Assembly: GCA_963556195.1 (NCBI GenBank) | Contig: OY744531.1 | Location: 108,417,620 to 108,481,619 of the forward strand | Origin: Sepiola atlantica | Taxonomy: Eukaryota; Mollusca; Cephalopoda; Sepiida; Sepiolidae | Direction of reading: 5' to 3' | Length of the DNA: 64,000 nucleotides | In this document: positions 45,470 through 57,059 of the stretch, piece after piece | Layout: each line of letters begins with the position of its first letter | Numbering within the stretch: position 1 is the first letter of the stretch | Program-made: the position numbers and the translations under genes | The notes under the pieces: model-generated | Seen by the model: only the letters and a program-made list of their open reading frames with translations | What the model was told of the DNA's origin: nothing | Database searches by the model: none

Positions 45470-45939
45470 TTTGCCTTTGGATCTGTTTACTTGAAAACAG
45501 GAAGAAATGCGTTTTCTTAATATGGCTAATTTTGTCTGATCCCCCCTCTAAGGACTAGGGTGGAATCTTCGCCGTTGGATTTTCATGCAGATTCTTCTGG
45601 ATTTACCAATTACATTTGAACCCCATACAACTTGGATCTCCGTATTTGGTGACTTTCATTTACATTGAAACACACCCGTTTGAACTTTTAAAACCTTTTA
45701 AAAAGAACTTTAAAAAAAAACTTTTTCCAAATTTTGAATATTGACTGTTCTTATCTGTCAACTTATCAATCTCTACTTCCTCTGATGATAAGATTTTAAT
45801 CTTTGAAAAGCCTGGCTTAAGGAATGAAATTGAAATAGAAGAAGAATAAATATTTTTATTTACTAAATGCTCCTTGTTCTGAACAACTGAAGATATTGAT
45901 CTGTTTCCTTTTGCAGGTCTAATTATTTTTCATTGACTC

Positions 45940-45943
<4 letters not shown>
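45470..45943 (+). mobile_element. Element K with hammerhead, copy 2
   Basis: See copy 1 at 42608. It ends in the same AATTATTTTTCATTGACTCA before (TA)n, so the two insertions share a 3' end. Confidence 0.8.
45777..45824 (+). ncRNA. Hammerhead with U-U at stem II base, element K copy 2
   Basis: Identical core and stems to 42925-42972. Confidence 0.7.
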
Positions 45944-45996
<53 letters not shown>

Positions 45997-46018
45997 GTGT
46001 GGGTGTGTATGTGTGTGT
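45944..46018. repeat. (TA)n(GT)n compound array
   Basis: TA to 45980, then GT-rich. Confidence 0.95.
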
Positions 46019-46019
46019 C

Positions 46020-46260
46020 TGTAATCCAGGTAAGGTAAACATCCACAGGATAGGGATCCAAAGAATTTCAACCGGGCTTATAAAAAGTGCTCAATATCAA
46101 ATAGAGCGTTTATATATATGATTATTTTTATTTATACAGATGTGTACATAATCTGCGACACTGGCATGTCGATGTTATCGATCAAGAGCTGTTAAAAGCT
46201 GAGATCTCATCAGCAGAATAATAATCTGATCCTTCTCTTAGTTCATATTTGGAAAGAGTT
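46020..46260 (-). mobile_element. Dispersed repeat D, copy 2
   Basis: Direct copy of 18040-18300. Includes the GAUAA hammerhead variant at 46152-46217, where stem I has lost one C. Confidence 0.65.
46152..46217 (-). ncRNA. Variant hammerhead with GAUAA core, copy 2
   Basis: CUGAUGA, GAUC/GAUC and GUGUC-GCAGA kept, but the C before CUGAUGA is deleted, breaking register of stem I. Confidence 0.4.
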
Positions 46261-46379
46261 GGGTGCCTTAGAGGTACATTGTATGCACTATATCAAGTCA
46301 AATAGCTTTAAAATTCGAAAATCAAGTGAATCAAGTGAAAGAAGCGAGAAAAGTTGAACGATCAGTGATCGTTACAAAC

Positions 46380-46680
46380 AAATACAATCAACTAAATCTC
46401 ATTCATTCACTGTGGAGGTCCCCAGATGTCGGAGAGCCTTCTACTCAAATAGCTTCTTTCCCTGTGCTGCTGGCCTCTGGAACTCCCTCCCTGCCCCCTG
46501 TTTCCCCGACACTACAGACATGCATAAATTTAAAACTAATGTAAACAGACATCTCGCTGCGCAGATCCCAATTTAGGTTGACCCCCCCCCCCCCTCACCC
46601 ACCTTCTCCCCTTTTCTTTTTCTCAGTAGCTCCTTACGTCTACAGTGGCGGCCTGCCTTGTTTGGGGTGAATTATGTTTT
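46380..46680 (+). pseudogene. LINE reverse-transcriptase C-terminus and 3' end, plus copy
   Basis: Matches the minus-strand element at 58.56-58.83 kb almost base for base: SHSLWRSPD-like frame, LASGTPSLPPVSPT, AACAGACATCTCGCTGCGCA, then the 3' UTR with CTCCTTACGTCTACAGTGGC and TGCCTTGTTTGGGG. The true frame (FYSNSF, LWNSLP, FKTNVNRHL) is broken. 5'-truncated, as typical of LINE insertions. Confidence 0.82.
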
Positions 46681-46995
46681 TAAAAAAATTTTTAATTCGA
46701 AAACTGCTATCAAATTACAGTGTTTAGAGTTTGAGGGATTTATGGTTCGAAAATCCGATAAAAACCCCAGGTAAAGTCAACAGCAAAACAGTAAAGATTC
46801 CGATATCTAAAATCCACTTCCACTTTGGTAAAATAAAAAAAAACCCTGGAAAGCTTAAAAAACATAGACACACGCACGCGTTATATTTGCATTCCATAGA
46901 CAATGGTGGATAAAGCCAAAACCATAATTTTCATTGGTTTTAAAATCTTCTTTATTTCGTACTTCAATGAGTTTTTTTTATTTACATCTCTCATT
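46681..46995. other. Non-coding DNA
   Basis: No feature recognised. Confidence 0.4.
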
Positions 46996-47171
46996 TTACA
47001 CACAAAGGTAATTTATTTGGAAAGAAGGTTCTTTCCAAATATGATCTAATGTTAAGATCGGATTCTAACTCTGCCTGATGAGATCTCAGTTTATAATAAC
47101 TGTTGATCGATAATATCGACATGCCAGTGTCGCAGATTTTGTACATGTCTGTGTAAATAAAAATAAAAATA

Positions 47172-47176
<5 letters not shown>
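46996..47176 (+). mobile_element. Dispersed repeat D, copy 3 (inverted)
   Basis: Matches the complement of 18150-18300, including GAAAGAAGGTTCTTTCC..AATATGATCT, and abuts (TA)n at 47177-47207. Confidence 0.65.
47070..47136 (+). ncRNA. Variant hammerhead with GAUAA core, copy 3
   Basis: UCUGC (47070-47074), CUGAUGA (47075-47081), GAUC...GAUC, GAUAAU, GUGUC, GCAGA (47132-47136). Same interrupted triad as copies 1 and 2. Confidence 0.5.

Positions 47177-47207
<31 letters not shown>
47177..47207. repeat. (TA)n array
   Basis: Right flank of repeat D copy 3. Confidence 0.95.
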
Positions 47208-47211
<4 letters not shown>

Positions 47212-47309
47212 TAATAATAATAATATTTGTTATTGTTTATTATCTATGTACGTATACGTTTCGTCCTTTTTTTTAATAATCATCAGCATAGAGATATGAC
47301 TATTCACTA

Positions 47310-47400
47310 CCGGTCATGCGATTCGAAACCCCGGATTACGAGTATTTTTGCAACTCAAATCCGACGCCTTAACCACACGGCCAATTCTGAACAGCAAATA
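47310..47400 (-). mobile_element. tRNA-like SINE head fragment
   Basis: Minus strand GGCCGTGTGGTTAAGGCG (box A, Ser/Leu-like) and CGGGGTTTCGAATCGC (box B). No acceptor stem, so not a tRNA gene. Confidence 0.6.
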
Positions 47401-47588
47401 ACCTGTGATAATTTTAACACTTTATCGGCGGCTTAACGTCTGAGAGCGTTCTACTTTTTTTTTTTGAATGAAAGGAACGATGCATTTAAAGCTAGTGACG
47501 TCATGCTGTGTTATATATATATACTTCTTAGTAATATAGCCAGAAAAATCCCAGCAGAGTGCTCGATTTTTGGTACAGAAAAATAAGT

Positions 47589-47657
47589 ACAACACTAGTA
47601 CCGTCGGTTTCAAGCACAGAAGGACTTAGCCATCTGGCTCTCTTCAGCTTCTGTTGT
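47589..47657 (-). ncRNA. Hammerhead ribozyme, PLE family A, copy 5
   Basis: Stem II CAGA/UCUG (compensated relative to CGGA/UCCG), stem III ACC/GGU, stem I ACAAC/GUUGU. Core intact. Confidence 0.76.
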
Positions 47658-48559
47658 CATCTGTTTCGGAAATGTGAAGTCACGTGTCACTCTCGTTTGG
47701 ACGCGTTATTTGCTTAGAGTGTTATGTATGTTTGTTTAAATTTAGTGTAAGGAAGGTTTAATAAGGTTTGAAAAAAAGGGGAAGGGTGAAAAGTAACAGT
47801 TGAGATTTAAACCGGAGAAGATTTAAAGAGATATATAAAAAAATTAAAAAATATTTCTATATAAATCCCGTGAGCCAATATTATGAATATCGTATATTTG
47901 TCCGTTACTGTTTTGGGTTTTAATGATGTGCCTTCTAAAGGAATTAGGGAGAGAAAATGGGTTTAAGGATTAAAAAGGTTAAAAGAACAACATTAATTAA
48001 ATTCAAGTTTAAATCCTGGATAAAGGACTTTAAATCAATCTGAAAGGAATTTATATAAAGATATCACCCGGGCGGTCTAAGAGCAGTAACTCTGCAGGGT
48101 TTTTGAATGATTTATATTCGGGATTTAACATTCTTAACTAAGGTATACTGAATGCTTATGGGGCTGGTAAAATTTGTATGCTGATTACAACTGGTTTAGA
48201 GATAAGAGTAAGGATTGGGTCGACAAGATTGGATCTGTTTGGGAGATATGGGAGATGATCATTATGACCGAGAAATGGTGGGGACTTATGAGAGTAATAA
48301 TAATATGAAATGGGGGTGTTACCCTCTTAATGACTGGAGAAATATTTTTGAGATAGTTATCATTATTGCTCTTGAAAAGTAGTGTAAATATGGGTTGATT
48401 AAGATATTTGTTCGTATGTTTTAATTTTATTTATATTTATGAGGGGTGATAGTTGGGAAAACTTTCCGGAGTGGAAGTCGGTATTCAATGGGGCAATTAT
48501 GGGGTTATGTATTTGGCAGGGGGGTAGCTAGGCTTTTATGTGTATCGATAAGTCCAGTT

Positions 48560-48846
48560 TATGAGTAGTGCTTGTCTCCTGTGGATGCATTCCTTAAAGA
48601 TTTCATCTCGAAACAGACTGTATTTGGGTCAGTGATGGTCCTTAATATATGGTATTTTTCAGTGTCACACAGAGGACATCTATTTATGGCTGGAGAGAAG
48701 GATGGTCTTCTCTCAATTACTTTCCATTTGATGATGAAGGGTGTCTTTTCATCTTTAAGTTGCCATATCCGGGTCGTGAGTGCCGTATTTGCCTTGTTTT
48801 GGTATCTGAAGGTGTTTCTGTGTGCGTATAATCTTTGTTTGAAAGT
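48560..48846 (-). pseudogene. PLE family A endonuclease fragment
   Basis: FKQRLYAHRNTF keeps the Arg and His of GIY-YIG, followed by IKWKVIERR and NRCPLCDTEKYH. A frameshift after NTVCF replaces the normal C-terminus. The first GIY strand and Cys motif are missing. Residues upstream of FKQRL in the same open frame are from unrelated DNA. The plus-strand ORF at 48572-48913 is a shadow. Confidence 0.83.
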
Positions 48847-49002
48847 ACTTTTGAGACAAATCCAAACTATGGCAAATTCATCAGCCAATTCCACTCCAGA
48901 ACTAAGATCCTGATTTGGACTATTGAAAGGATCTACGAAAGGATATCTAGACATGAGTTGTCTCTTATATTCAACAATACTTGCCTGCAAGAGAAGATGC
49001 TG

Positions 49003-49010
<8 letters not shown>

Positions 49011-49091
<81 letters not shown>

Positions 49092-49128
49092 GTATGTATG
49101 TATGTATGTGTGTGTGTGTGTGTGTGTA

Positions 49129-49165
<37 letters not shown>
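49011..49165. repeat. (TA)n(GTAT)n(GT)n compound array
   Basis: TA with GTA interruptions, then GTAT, then GT to about 49165. Confidence 0.95.
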
Positions 49166-49171
<6 letters not shown>

Positions 49172-49989
49172 TATAGCGGTAAGAAGCTAGGGTTTAATAC
49201 TGGGACGGGGTCCGAATCGTCCGACCGGCGGTACGGTTACGTCATCCCTACTGACAAGTATAAGGTAATACGAAACATATATATGTTCATGGATATTAAA
49301 AATATGTATTTATTAAAAAAAATCATTATTAAGCTCCGTTAAGTTGAGCATTGTGAGAGAAATAAAATTGAAGATTCAAATTTAGTCATGTTGCGAGTTC
49401 TCTTCCTTTATGAGATTGGAACACCGTCTGGATCTCATCAATTGTGTTTACAAATAAAAAATACAAGACGTATTTCTCTCACAGTTGAAAGTGTGATCGT
49501 TACAACGGCCTAGTGGTAAGAAGCCAAGCTTTAAAATATTTGGATCCGGGATTCGAATCTTTGTATTTCGTTTTGATATTGTTTTCCCTCGTCAAAATGT
49601 TTTTTTACTACGCGCGTATATTTTAGGAGATAGATGGGAATTGCATCAAGATGGAGAAAAGGCCCATATATTCCAAGACACTGTTGCCTGGATCAGTGCC
49701 AATACTTTATTAAACCAAAGGAATTCCCATTAAAATATCATGTTTTCAACGTAAAAGAAGAGGGTTAACTATTGGGCGATTATAATTTCGTTAGTTGAGA
49801 ATGGCAGGAGATAGGGTTCATATGGGTCAGCTTAGTGTACTCGGATGTCAGCTCGACCTCCTGTGTGCTGGAAGCAGGTGTGACGTCACATAGCCCAATA
49901 AGGGAGAGTGAGGGAGAGAAGTCGTCAATTCGCTTGGAAGCACAAACGTGTGAAGTTGTGGTTTTAGCGATGTCCGGATAAGATATGAT
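49166..49989. other. Spacer with tRNA-like fragment
   Basis: At 49505-49565, CGGCCTAGTGGTAAGAAGC and GGGATTCGAATCT resemble boxes A and B. A weaker copy lies at 49170-49220 (GCGGTAAGAAGCTAGGG). Possibly the same decayed SINE twice. Confidence 0.45.
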
Positions 49990-51200
49990 TAAACAGTAAT
50001 TATCAACCTCTCTGGTCTGTGATTTGAAAAAACAACAAGGCGAATAAACATTTTTCGTCTTTGACCGTTTGTTTCGTCTGGGTCCGAGTAAAGTTCTTGG
50101 TAGTGTTCAGCCCACCTCTCCATCTGTCTGCTGCAGTCTAATATTATCTCACCAGCAGTTGATCTCAGGGGAACGATCTTGTTTATACTTGGGCCAAAGG
50201 CTTTTTTCAAGCCATCGTACATGCCACGAAATTTGCCGCAGTCAGCAAAGCGCTGGACACTCTCACAAATAATTAGCCAGTAGCCATTGGCACAGCACCG
50301 AGCGATCCATTGAGCGTCGTGCCTGGCCTTCCTGAGGTCGGCGACTGTCTTCTTGGGAGGTTTCATCTTGTAGTTAACGAGGGCTTTTCTTATTCAGCAA
50401 TGCCGGATTCGAACCAGTCCGGGTTTCACCTCTCTTTCTTGCCAAAGATGGTCACTGCGTAGTGGTTAGGGTTAGGGTTAGGGTTAGGGTTAGGGTTAGG
50501 GTTAGGGTTAAGGTTAGGGTTAGGGTTAGTGGTAGATTGTATCACAGATGCGCACCCACCTCTCTTCAGCATTGCCAACAGAGTAGTCTTTGAAGGCGTC
50601 CTCGATAGTGTTGCCGAAGCACCTGCGTAGGTCTGGTATTGTCGGTGTGCTGGTGTTAGTGCAAGGAAGAGGGATTTTTTGCTTAGTTCGATGGATCCAC
50701 TTGGACTGGAGACGGACTTTACTGCCAACCGGTCAAGTGATCTGTGGTAGCTACGTGTGTTGGGAATGCAGTTCAGCGAGAGTCTGCGTGTGATGACAAG
50801 GTCCAGCTGGTGCCAGTGATGGGATCTTGAATGCCGCCAGGATACTCGATGATGCGGCTTGTGTTTGTTATGCAGAGGTTATGGTTGGAGCACAACTCAA
50901 GAAGCCTCTGCCCATTCTAGTTCAGCTTGCCGACACCAAAATGACTGATGTAATTGGGCCAAGAATCATGGGCGGAACCCACTCATGCATTAAAGTCACC
51001 GAGCAGATACCATTTTTCCGTGACAGAAATAGTGGTGTCAAGATCCTCATATAACTGGTACTTGGTCTCGACTGGGGAGCAGAGCGTGGGAGCGTAAACA
51101 CTCAGGATGGTCTACTGGGCCCGAAGCAACTGACAGGTGGAGAGACAACATTCAGACTGTGCCACTTGATGGCGGTACTATCCCTGCCTAAAGACCCCAA
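49990..51200 (-). pseudogene. LINE with AP-endonuclease domain, interrupted by telomeric repeats
   Basis: Minus strand from about 51150: SVYAPTLCSP, YEDLD, LLGDFNA (catalytic Asp/Asn motif of APE-type LINE endonucleases), HFGVGKLN, NGQRLLELCS, NLCITNTSR, TSWTL and TDHLTG, with several stops (GDFNA is followed by TGA where Arg is usual). Then the EN-RT linker: TIFGKKER, the open frame at 49989-50366 with ADLRKARHDAQW, FRGMYDGLKKAFGP and ERWAEHYQELYSD. The RT itself is missing beyond 49990. This family is often annotated as craniofacial development protein 2-like. (TTAGGG)n at 50464-50530 splits the linker. Confidence 0.82.
50464..50530 (+). repeat. Telomeric (TTAGGG)n inside a LINE
   Basis: About eleven TTAGGG units with one TTAAGG, lying between the codons for DTIY (upstream) and YAVTIFGKK (downstream) of the LINE frame. 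Coding resemblance continues on both sides, so the array was inserted into the element. Confidence 0.88.
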
Positions 51201-51600
51201 TATGTCCCACTAAACATAGCGACAGCATATACACACTGCTAATCGAACTCATGTACGCAGTTAAAGAATACACTTTCTTACTGTAAAAGCAGGCATGCTA
51301 ATATACACACACACCTACAATGCTTATCCTATGTAAACACACTGTAACACGGAAACTCGCACGGCACCAGCCGAAATGTACATGTCTACTCAATTTCTCC
51401 TTACAGTCCAAACAACTCTTTTTTTTTTTTTTAACTAGAACGTTCTCAGGCATTATGGATTCTCAATTTTTTTTATTGTGTTAATAAATTGTCAATAAAA
51501 ATTAATTATTTTTGTACGGATAGACTTTGTCATTTTTTTTTTGATATTGCCTTTTTTTTTTTTACAAAATTTGGTGACCCCAGTATTTATCGGAGGAGCT
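51201..51600. other. Non-coding DNA
   Basis: No feature recognised. Confidence 0.4.
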
Positions 51601-51835
51601 AATATTATTAGAAGAATATTGTAGTTGAATATTATTAGAAGAATATTGTAGTTGCATATTATTAGAAGAATATTGTAGTTGAATATTATTAGAATAATAT
51701 TGTAGTTGAATATTATTAGAATAATATTGTAGTTGAATATTATTAGAAGAATATTGTAGTTGAATATTATTAGAAGAATATTGTAGTTGAATATTATTAG
51801 AAGAATATTGTAGTTGAATATTATTAGAAGATCAC
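51601..51835. repeat. 26-bp AT-rich minisatellite, about nine copies
   Basis: Unit ATTATTAGAAGAATATTGTAGTTGA with variants (AATAAT, GCAT). The minus-strand frame repeats NYNILLIIF. Confidence 0.93.
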
Positions 51836-52181
51836 CAAAACCCTTATTACAGTCGGGGAATCGGATGCGGTGAAGGGTTAATGGTCTACTTGTTACGGGA
51901 TACAATACTCGTTTTTCTCCGGATGCTGGCAACATATGCATTGTCACTGGGCATTGGCGCATTATTACGACAATTTCAAGCTCGTTGTTTTTTAAAAAAA
52001 AATTAACTATTTTTTGTAATTTTTTTTCTTCTTCTATAACCACATCGTTTTTTATTCAGTTCAGTCTCTGTGCTATAATCGAACCTATTTTTGACCTTTA
52101 AAAAACTAAGCAAGAGTTAACGAAAATAAGAAGAATGAATCCTCTCCTCTATAATAAAGACCAATGTGTATTTATTTGTGG

Positions 52182-52255
<74 letters not shown>

Positions 52256-52735
52256 CTCGTTGTTTTATTTTTTTGCGCCATGTTAATGGTTTATTTACAT
52301 GCAAACAAAATGCCAATTTCAAAGCTCCACAACAGAGACGCATTGTTTTTTTGTTGTTTTTTTTTGCTTGGCAACAAAGGCTAATTGTGTTAGAAAAAGA
52401 GAAAGGTAAAAGAAAAAGAATTAGAGAGCGTGATGCATTTATTTTAAGCGGATATGATTGGCCTGATTGGCAACGGGTTTATTGGCAACGCGACAAATAT
52501 TCCAACAATTCCACACCGTTGCATCGGTTGGTGAATTTCACGTTGCCCGAGAAACTTTGTAAAGTTGGAATCTTTTTGTTTTTTTCTTTCTGCTGCAGTT
52601 GCCTCAAACAAGCTGAACTCCCCCCCACCCCCCAAAAAAATTACAGTTCTTTTCTAGAATAGTGTCTCTTTTGAGAAAATGTTACATTATAGCAGGACCT
52701 ACTCGTGTCTGACTTTAAAATCAAATTAAGAACTT
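51836..52735. other. Non-coding; (TA)n at 52189-52253
   Basis: A 175-codon ORF at 52135-52662 runs through the TA tract, and its remainder has no recognisable domain. Confidence 0.45.
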
Positions 52736-53470
52736 GACGACTATGGTCGGAGATGGCTGTCAATGAAAGTAAACATTTGAAAGTGAGACATGTCGCCGTC
52801 GTTAAGCGAGTCAGACTTTTGCATAGAGTTCACGAAGATTTTTAGCATGTAGTCTACACCCGATTAATGGAAATATTTCCCTAAGAAAATACAGGCGAGA
52901 GATCTCTTTCTCCCCCCCCTTCATGAATTGTTAAGGAAATAATTGTTAAGTAACTACGATAAAGTGGTGATTTGCTCTCTCTCTCTCGACGTTAGTGAAT
53001 ATCTCCCAGCTGATTTGATAACTAACGCTTGTACTAAAAAGAATTGAATTTAAAGAAGATTGTTTGTCTTCCGACCAGAAAATGGAGTTTTGTTGCAGCG
53101 CCGTGGTTCACGGCAGGAAAGAAAGAAGAACTAATTCAACCACTAGACGACATCGAGACGGCGACCCTCTACACGGCGAGGGAGAAATCTAAAGGTATGC
53201 AAACAATATATGAACTATGTGATTTATGATGTTTAAAAATGACGAGTATTAAATGTGAACTGCCACGGTCCTTTCAGGGACGAGTATACGAAACGAGAAA
53301 AGCCGCAACCCTAAGTAAGAGGGCTATGCAACAGAAGGATCTACTAATGTCAGACTTTAAAATCAAATTAAGAACTAGATGACTACGGTCGGAGATGAAG
53401 GTAAAAATTTGAAAGTAAGACATGTTGCTGTCGTTAAGCGAGTCAGCCTTCTGCATAGAGCTCACGAAGA
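52736..53470 (+). repeat. Duplicated segment of about 120 bp bracketing repeat P
   Basis: GACTTTAAAATCAAATTAAGAAC...GGTCGGAGATG...TCGTTAAGCGAGTCAG...CACGAAGAT occurs at 52710-52840 and 53350-53470. The intervening DNA is repeat P (52970-53265), so the duplication may reflect its insertion into a tandem duplication. Confidence 0.7.
52970..53265 (-). repeat. Dispersed repeat P, copy 2
   Basis: Inverted relative to 29720-30060. Its CT run is only about 12 bases. A 61-codon ORF lies across it without known domain. Confidence 0.75.
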
Positions 53471-54974
53471 TCGTGCCTCAGGGTTGTCTGGTCTGCATGA
53501 AGTCCACCTCGTGGCTCGCAGCAATTCGTTAACATGCAAGATAACAGGTTTTGTCGCCAACACCGAAAGCAGCAATGCTCAGCGATTGCATGCAAAGCCG
53601 GGGAAGGTTTGGACCAGAACCCACAAAGAAATGGCGCAGAAACAACATTGTCGTTCCCATTCCATTGATTTGCGATTCTGCGCATGACACATCTTTGCTT
53701 GCAACATACAGACACAGAGACGACCAGAGGGTGACGGATCCTGATGTTGACTACGTCTGGATTTTAACCAGAACCCTGTTAGCTGGATTGTGGCCTTATA
53801 ACACTTTGTGCCAAACTTGTCCGCCATGTGTGTCCCTTCGAGGAACCGGAGTTCCAGACGACAAAGCTGTAACACTAACGCGTTGCCCCGCTCCTACCAC
53901 GAGGAGGAAGGGTTGGACTTTAGAGGGAGAGAGACATTCAGATACTTTTATAATAAAGAGTGCATATAGATGAAACTATGTTTTGATAATGGCTCAATTT
54001 GCAACTTTCAAACTTAAGAACGGACATCGTCATCATCGTGGGAGCGTAACAGATTCTTTCGACTCTTTCACGCCACTTTGCTCTATGTTCCATCACACTA
54101 AATAGGTCTTCATAGATGCATTGTAAGTCCTCTGTGTTAACTAACTGTGCCAGAAAAGTAAAAGAATTAAAACAAAAAAAGCTTTGACTGTGATTCAATT
54201 TCCAACCGAATTTCGTACAACCCACTTTCTCTCTGCCTTTCTCTCTTCAATCCAAATCGCTTTTCCCCTCATTCCCAGCTGTCCTCTTCATTTATATCAC
54301 CTGATATTCACATATGCAAATCAGACCACCATAAACACATACACATATGAAGAGAAGCCCTTTTTAAATCTGCATACACGACATGCGAAGCACCTCATTC
54401 TTTTTCCTGACGGTGAGTGTTCCTCTTTATTGTCACACTCTGCTAATTGCTTGGTGTAGGTTCTGTGAAGTTCATCCACTGAAATACATCCGTTTTGGCA
54501 TCCACAAAAGAACATCGTTGACGATTTCATCCAGTGACTCGCAAATCTGTGTTTTTTTCTTCTCTGATCAGGGCTGAGATCTGAAGAAACGTTTCAGTAG
54601 TGCTGTGGTGTAGAGCTGAGAACTCCTATCCACCGGCTCCCCAGGTTGCAGATAGAGGATTGGCCTGCAGATATGGATGTAAGCTGTGAAGACACAAATT
54701 AAGCCGAATAAAATCACTGACTTCCGTCTGGCAAGGAATCCGGAAGTCACATGTGAAGCAGCTTGGTGGATGTGTGTTCCCAGTAGACGAACTCGCCAAG
54801 TCAATGGTGGAGCACTCTAGTTCAACAAAGAACTATTGTGTTGTCTCTAGGGGTGGCGTCCTTAGACAAAATACAGCTATCGAAAGACCTACTATGAGTC
54901 ATACAAAAATTAAGATTAAGATAGAGTAGTAAGGAACTCTATGAAAGCTATGTACACATGTCCATTTTTTTTAT
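53471..54974. other. Higher-GC region with unassigned ORFs
   Basis: Overlapping ORFs (53379-53687, 53551-53973 plus; 53579-53875 minus; 54568-54804 minus) have mixed composition but no domain I recognise. The local GC is above the surroundings. It could be a decayed element or host exon remnants. I assign no function. Confidence 0.3.
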
Positions 54975-55135
54975 GGAAATCGCTCCAGACAATGGATGGA
55001 GCCACTTGATGTAAGGAGTTAAAATAAAAATACTACTTCAAGGTCAAAACTAGCAAACGATAAGTGTTAGATGGATAGATTCTGACCCAGAAAACAGCAA
55101 TTCTTTCCCTTTTGTCAGAAATATCGTTCATGCAA
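54975..55135 (-). mobile_element. Repeat L, copy 2
   Basis: ATGGAAATCGCTCCAGAC, CACTTGATGTAAGGAG, TTCAAGGTCAAAAC, CGATAAGTGTTAGATGG, GACCCAGAAAACAGCAATT, as at 57.77 kb. On the minus strand the 3' tail resembles the LINE tail at 46.6 and 58.6 kb. Confidence 0.8.
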
Positions 55136-55189
55136 AAAATATACATACAAACAGCAACAAAAAATAGAGAGATGGGTAGGCAACACAAA

Positions 55190-56235
55190 AACAAACAAAA
55201 ACGACACAAAACAAAGACGAAAACGAAACATTTTTTACAAACAACAAAACAAAAACAAAAACAAAAAACGAAACATTTTTTACAAACAACAAAACAAAAA
55301 CTAAAACAAAAACGAAACATTTTTACAAACAAAACAAAAACAAAAACATTTTTACAAACAACAAAACAAAAAGGAAACAATTTTACAAACAACAAAACAA
55401 AAACAAAAAGGAAACATTTTTTACAAACAACAAAACAAAAACAAAACATTTTTTACAAACAACAAAACAAAAACAAAAACGAAACATTTTTACAAAAACA
55501 AAAACAAAAACGAAACATTTTTTACAAACAACAAAACAAAAACTAAAACAAAAACGAAACATTTTTACAAACAACAAAACAAAAACAAAACATTTTTACA
55601 AACAACAAAACAAAAACAAAAACGAAACATTTTTTACAAACAACAAAACAAAAACAAAAACAAAAACGAAACCTTTTTTACAAACAAAAAAAAAACAAAA
55701 AAAAAACAAAAACGAAACATTTTTACAAAAACAAAAACAAAAATGAAACATTTTTTTACAAACAACAAAACAAAAACTAAAACAAAAACGAAACATTTTT
55801 ACAAACAAAACAAAAACATTTTTACAAACAACAAAACAAAAACTAAAACAAAAACGAAACAATTTTACAAACAACAAAACAAAAACAAAAACGAAACATT
55901 TTTACAAAAACAAAAACGAAACATTTTTTTACAAGCAACAACAAAACAAAAACGAAATTTTTTTACAAGCAACAACAAAACAAAAACAAAAACGAAACAT
56001 TTTTTACAAGCAACAACAAAACAAAAACAAAAACGAAACATTTTTTACAAACAACAACAAAACAAAACAAAAACGAAACATTTTTTACAAACAACAACAA
56101 AACAAAAACAAAAACGAAATTTTTTTACAAACAACAACAAAACAAAAACGAAATTTTTTTACAAGCAACAACAAAACAAAAACAAAAACGAAACATTTTT
56201 TACAAACAACAACAAAACAAAAACAAGCAACAACT
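55190..56235. repeat. ACAAAACAAAAACGAAACATTTTT minisatellite, about 1 kb
   Basis: Units of about 35-45 bp combine (CAAAAA)n, CGAAACATTTTTT and ACAAACAACA. After about 55925 the unit switches to ACAAGCAACAACAA, a second sub-family. Lys/Thr/Gln-rich and Phe/Val/Cys-rich ORFs are artefacts. Confidence 0.93.
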
Positions 56236-57055
56236 CCATTTACTGGAACGAATGTCATGCAGTCAGATACAGATAACCGGATGTTCATACTACGACCTCC
56301 AATTAAAAAAGTATATAAAACAGTCTGTAAGCATGTAACTCCACGCATCGTTTCCGGTAAAACCAATAAATAAAATAAACAAAAATACAAAGTTGTGTGT
56401 GTTCGCGAGCCTATGTGAATTCACCAAGAATATAAACAGGTGACAAAATCAAGGAATTCATCAATAGAACCTTCGACGGCATGACTTCGACACCTCTCTT
56501 GGTCCTTCCACCTTCACTTATTAACCGACCAACACAGGCGTCGCTATTCACTCGATCATTACCACTCCTCTGATTTAACACCCTCTTTCACCACCACATC
56601 TACTACAACACCCAAAAGAATATTTATGCATCCTGTGGTTTAAAATTGCAAAGCCTCGTCTTATAACTGTGTGGGAGTTACGACGCGTCTCCATAGAATA
56701 AAAATCAATACGTGTCAACGAGGCTTAGCCCCAAAAATACGATTCAAATCAGTTCCAGTTTTGATCGCCTCTATCCTGTTCTTGTCGTTTAGGGGTTTAG
56801 GGGCCTGCTAGAATGGAACTTCAGGATACAGAATTCGTTTATCGACAAAAGGCAGCCTACTAAACTGTGGTTACAAATACAAAGCAGAATTAAATGTTGC
56901 CTACTGTAGAAATAGAAATAAAATGGTGTTGACCTTTTCGTATGGTGGACACTCGGTTTTCAGTGGAAAAAAGGACTTGTGTTGATAATTAGATTTTTTA
57001 CAGGTGGAATTTATTTACATATGAGGTGAACACCTATTTTAAGAAGGAACGAATG
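56236..57055. other. Non-coding DNA
   Basis: No feature recognised. Confidence 0.4.
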
Positions 57056-57059
57056 CGGG

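Larger units (their letters stand above)
47570..48850 (-). mobile_element. PLE family A 3' portion
   Basis: Read on the minus strand from 48846: endonuclease C-terminus, 3' UTR matching 18.94-19.48 kb, purine-rich tract and terminal HHR at 47589-47657. This is the only contiguous single-orientation PLE 3' part in the window. The upstream junction at about 48846 enters unrelated sequence. Confidence 0.8.

Noticed and set aside
53551..54804. Possible host exons in a GC-richer stretch
   Set aside because: No domain, no convincing splice structure and overlapping frames on both strands; listed as unassigned.
55033..56390. Phe/Val/Cys-rich and Lys/Thr/Gln-rich ORFs
   Set aside because: Translations of the CAAAAAC/TTTTTACAAACAAC minisatellite.
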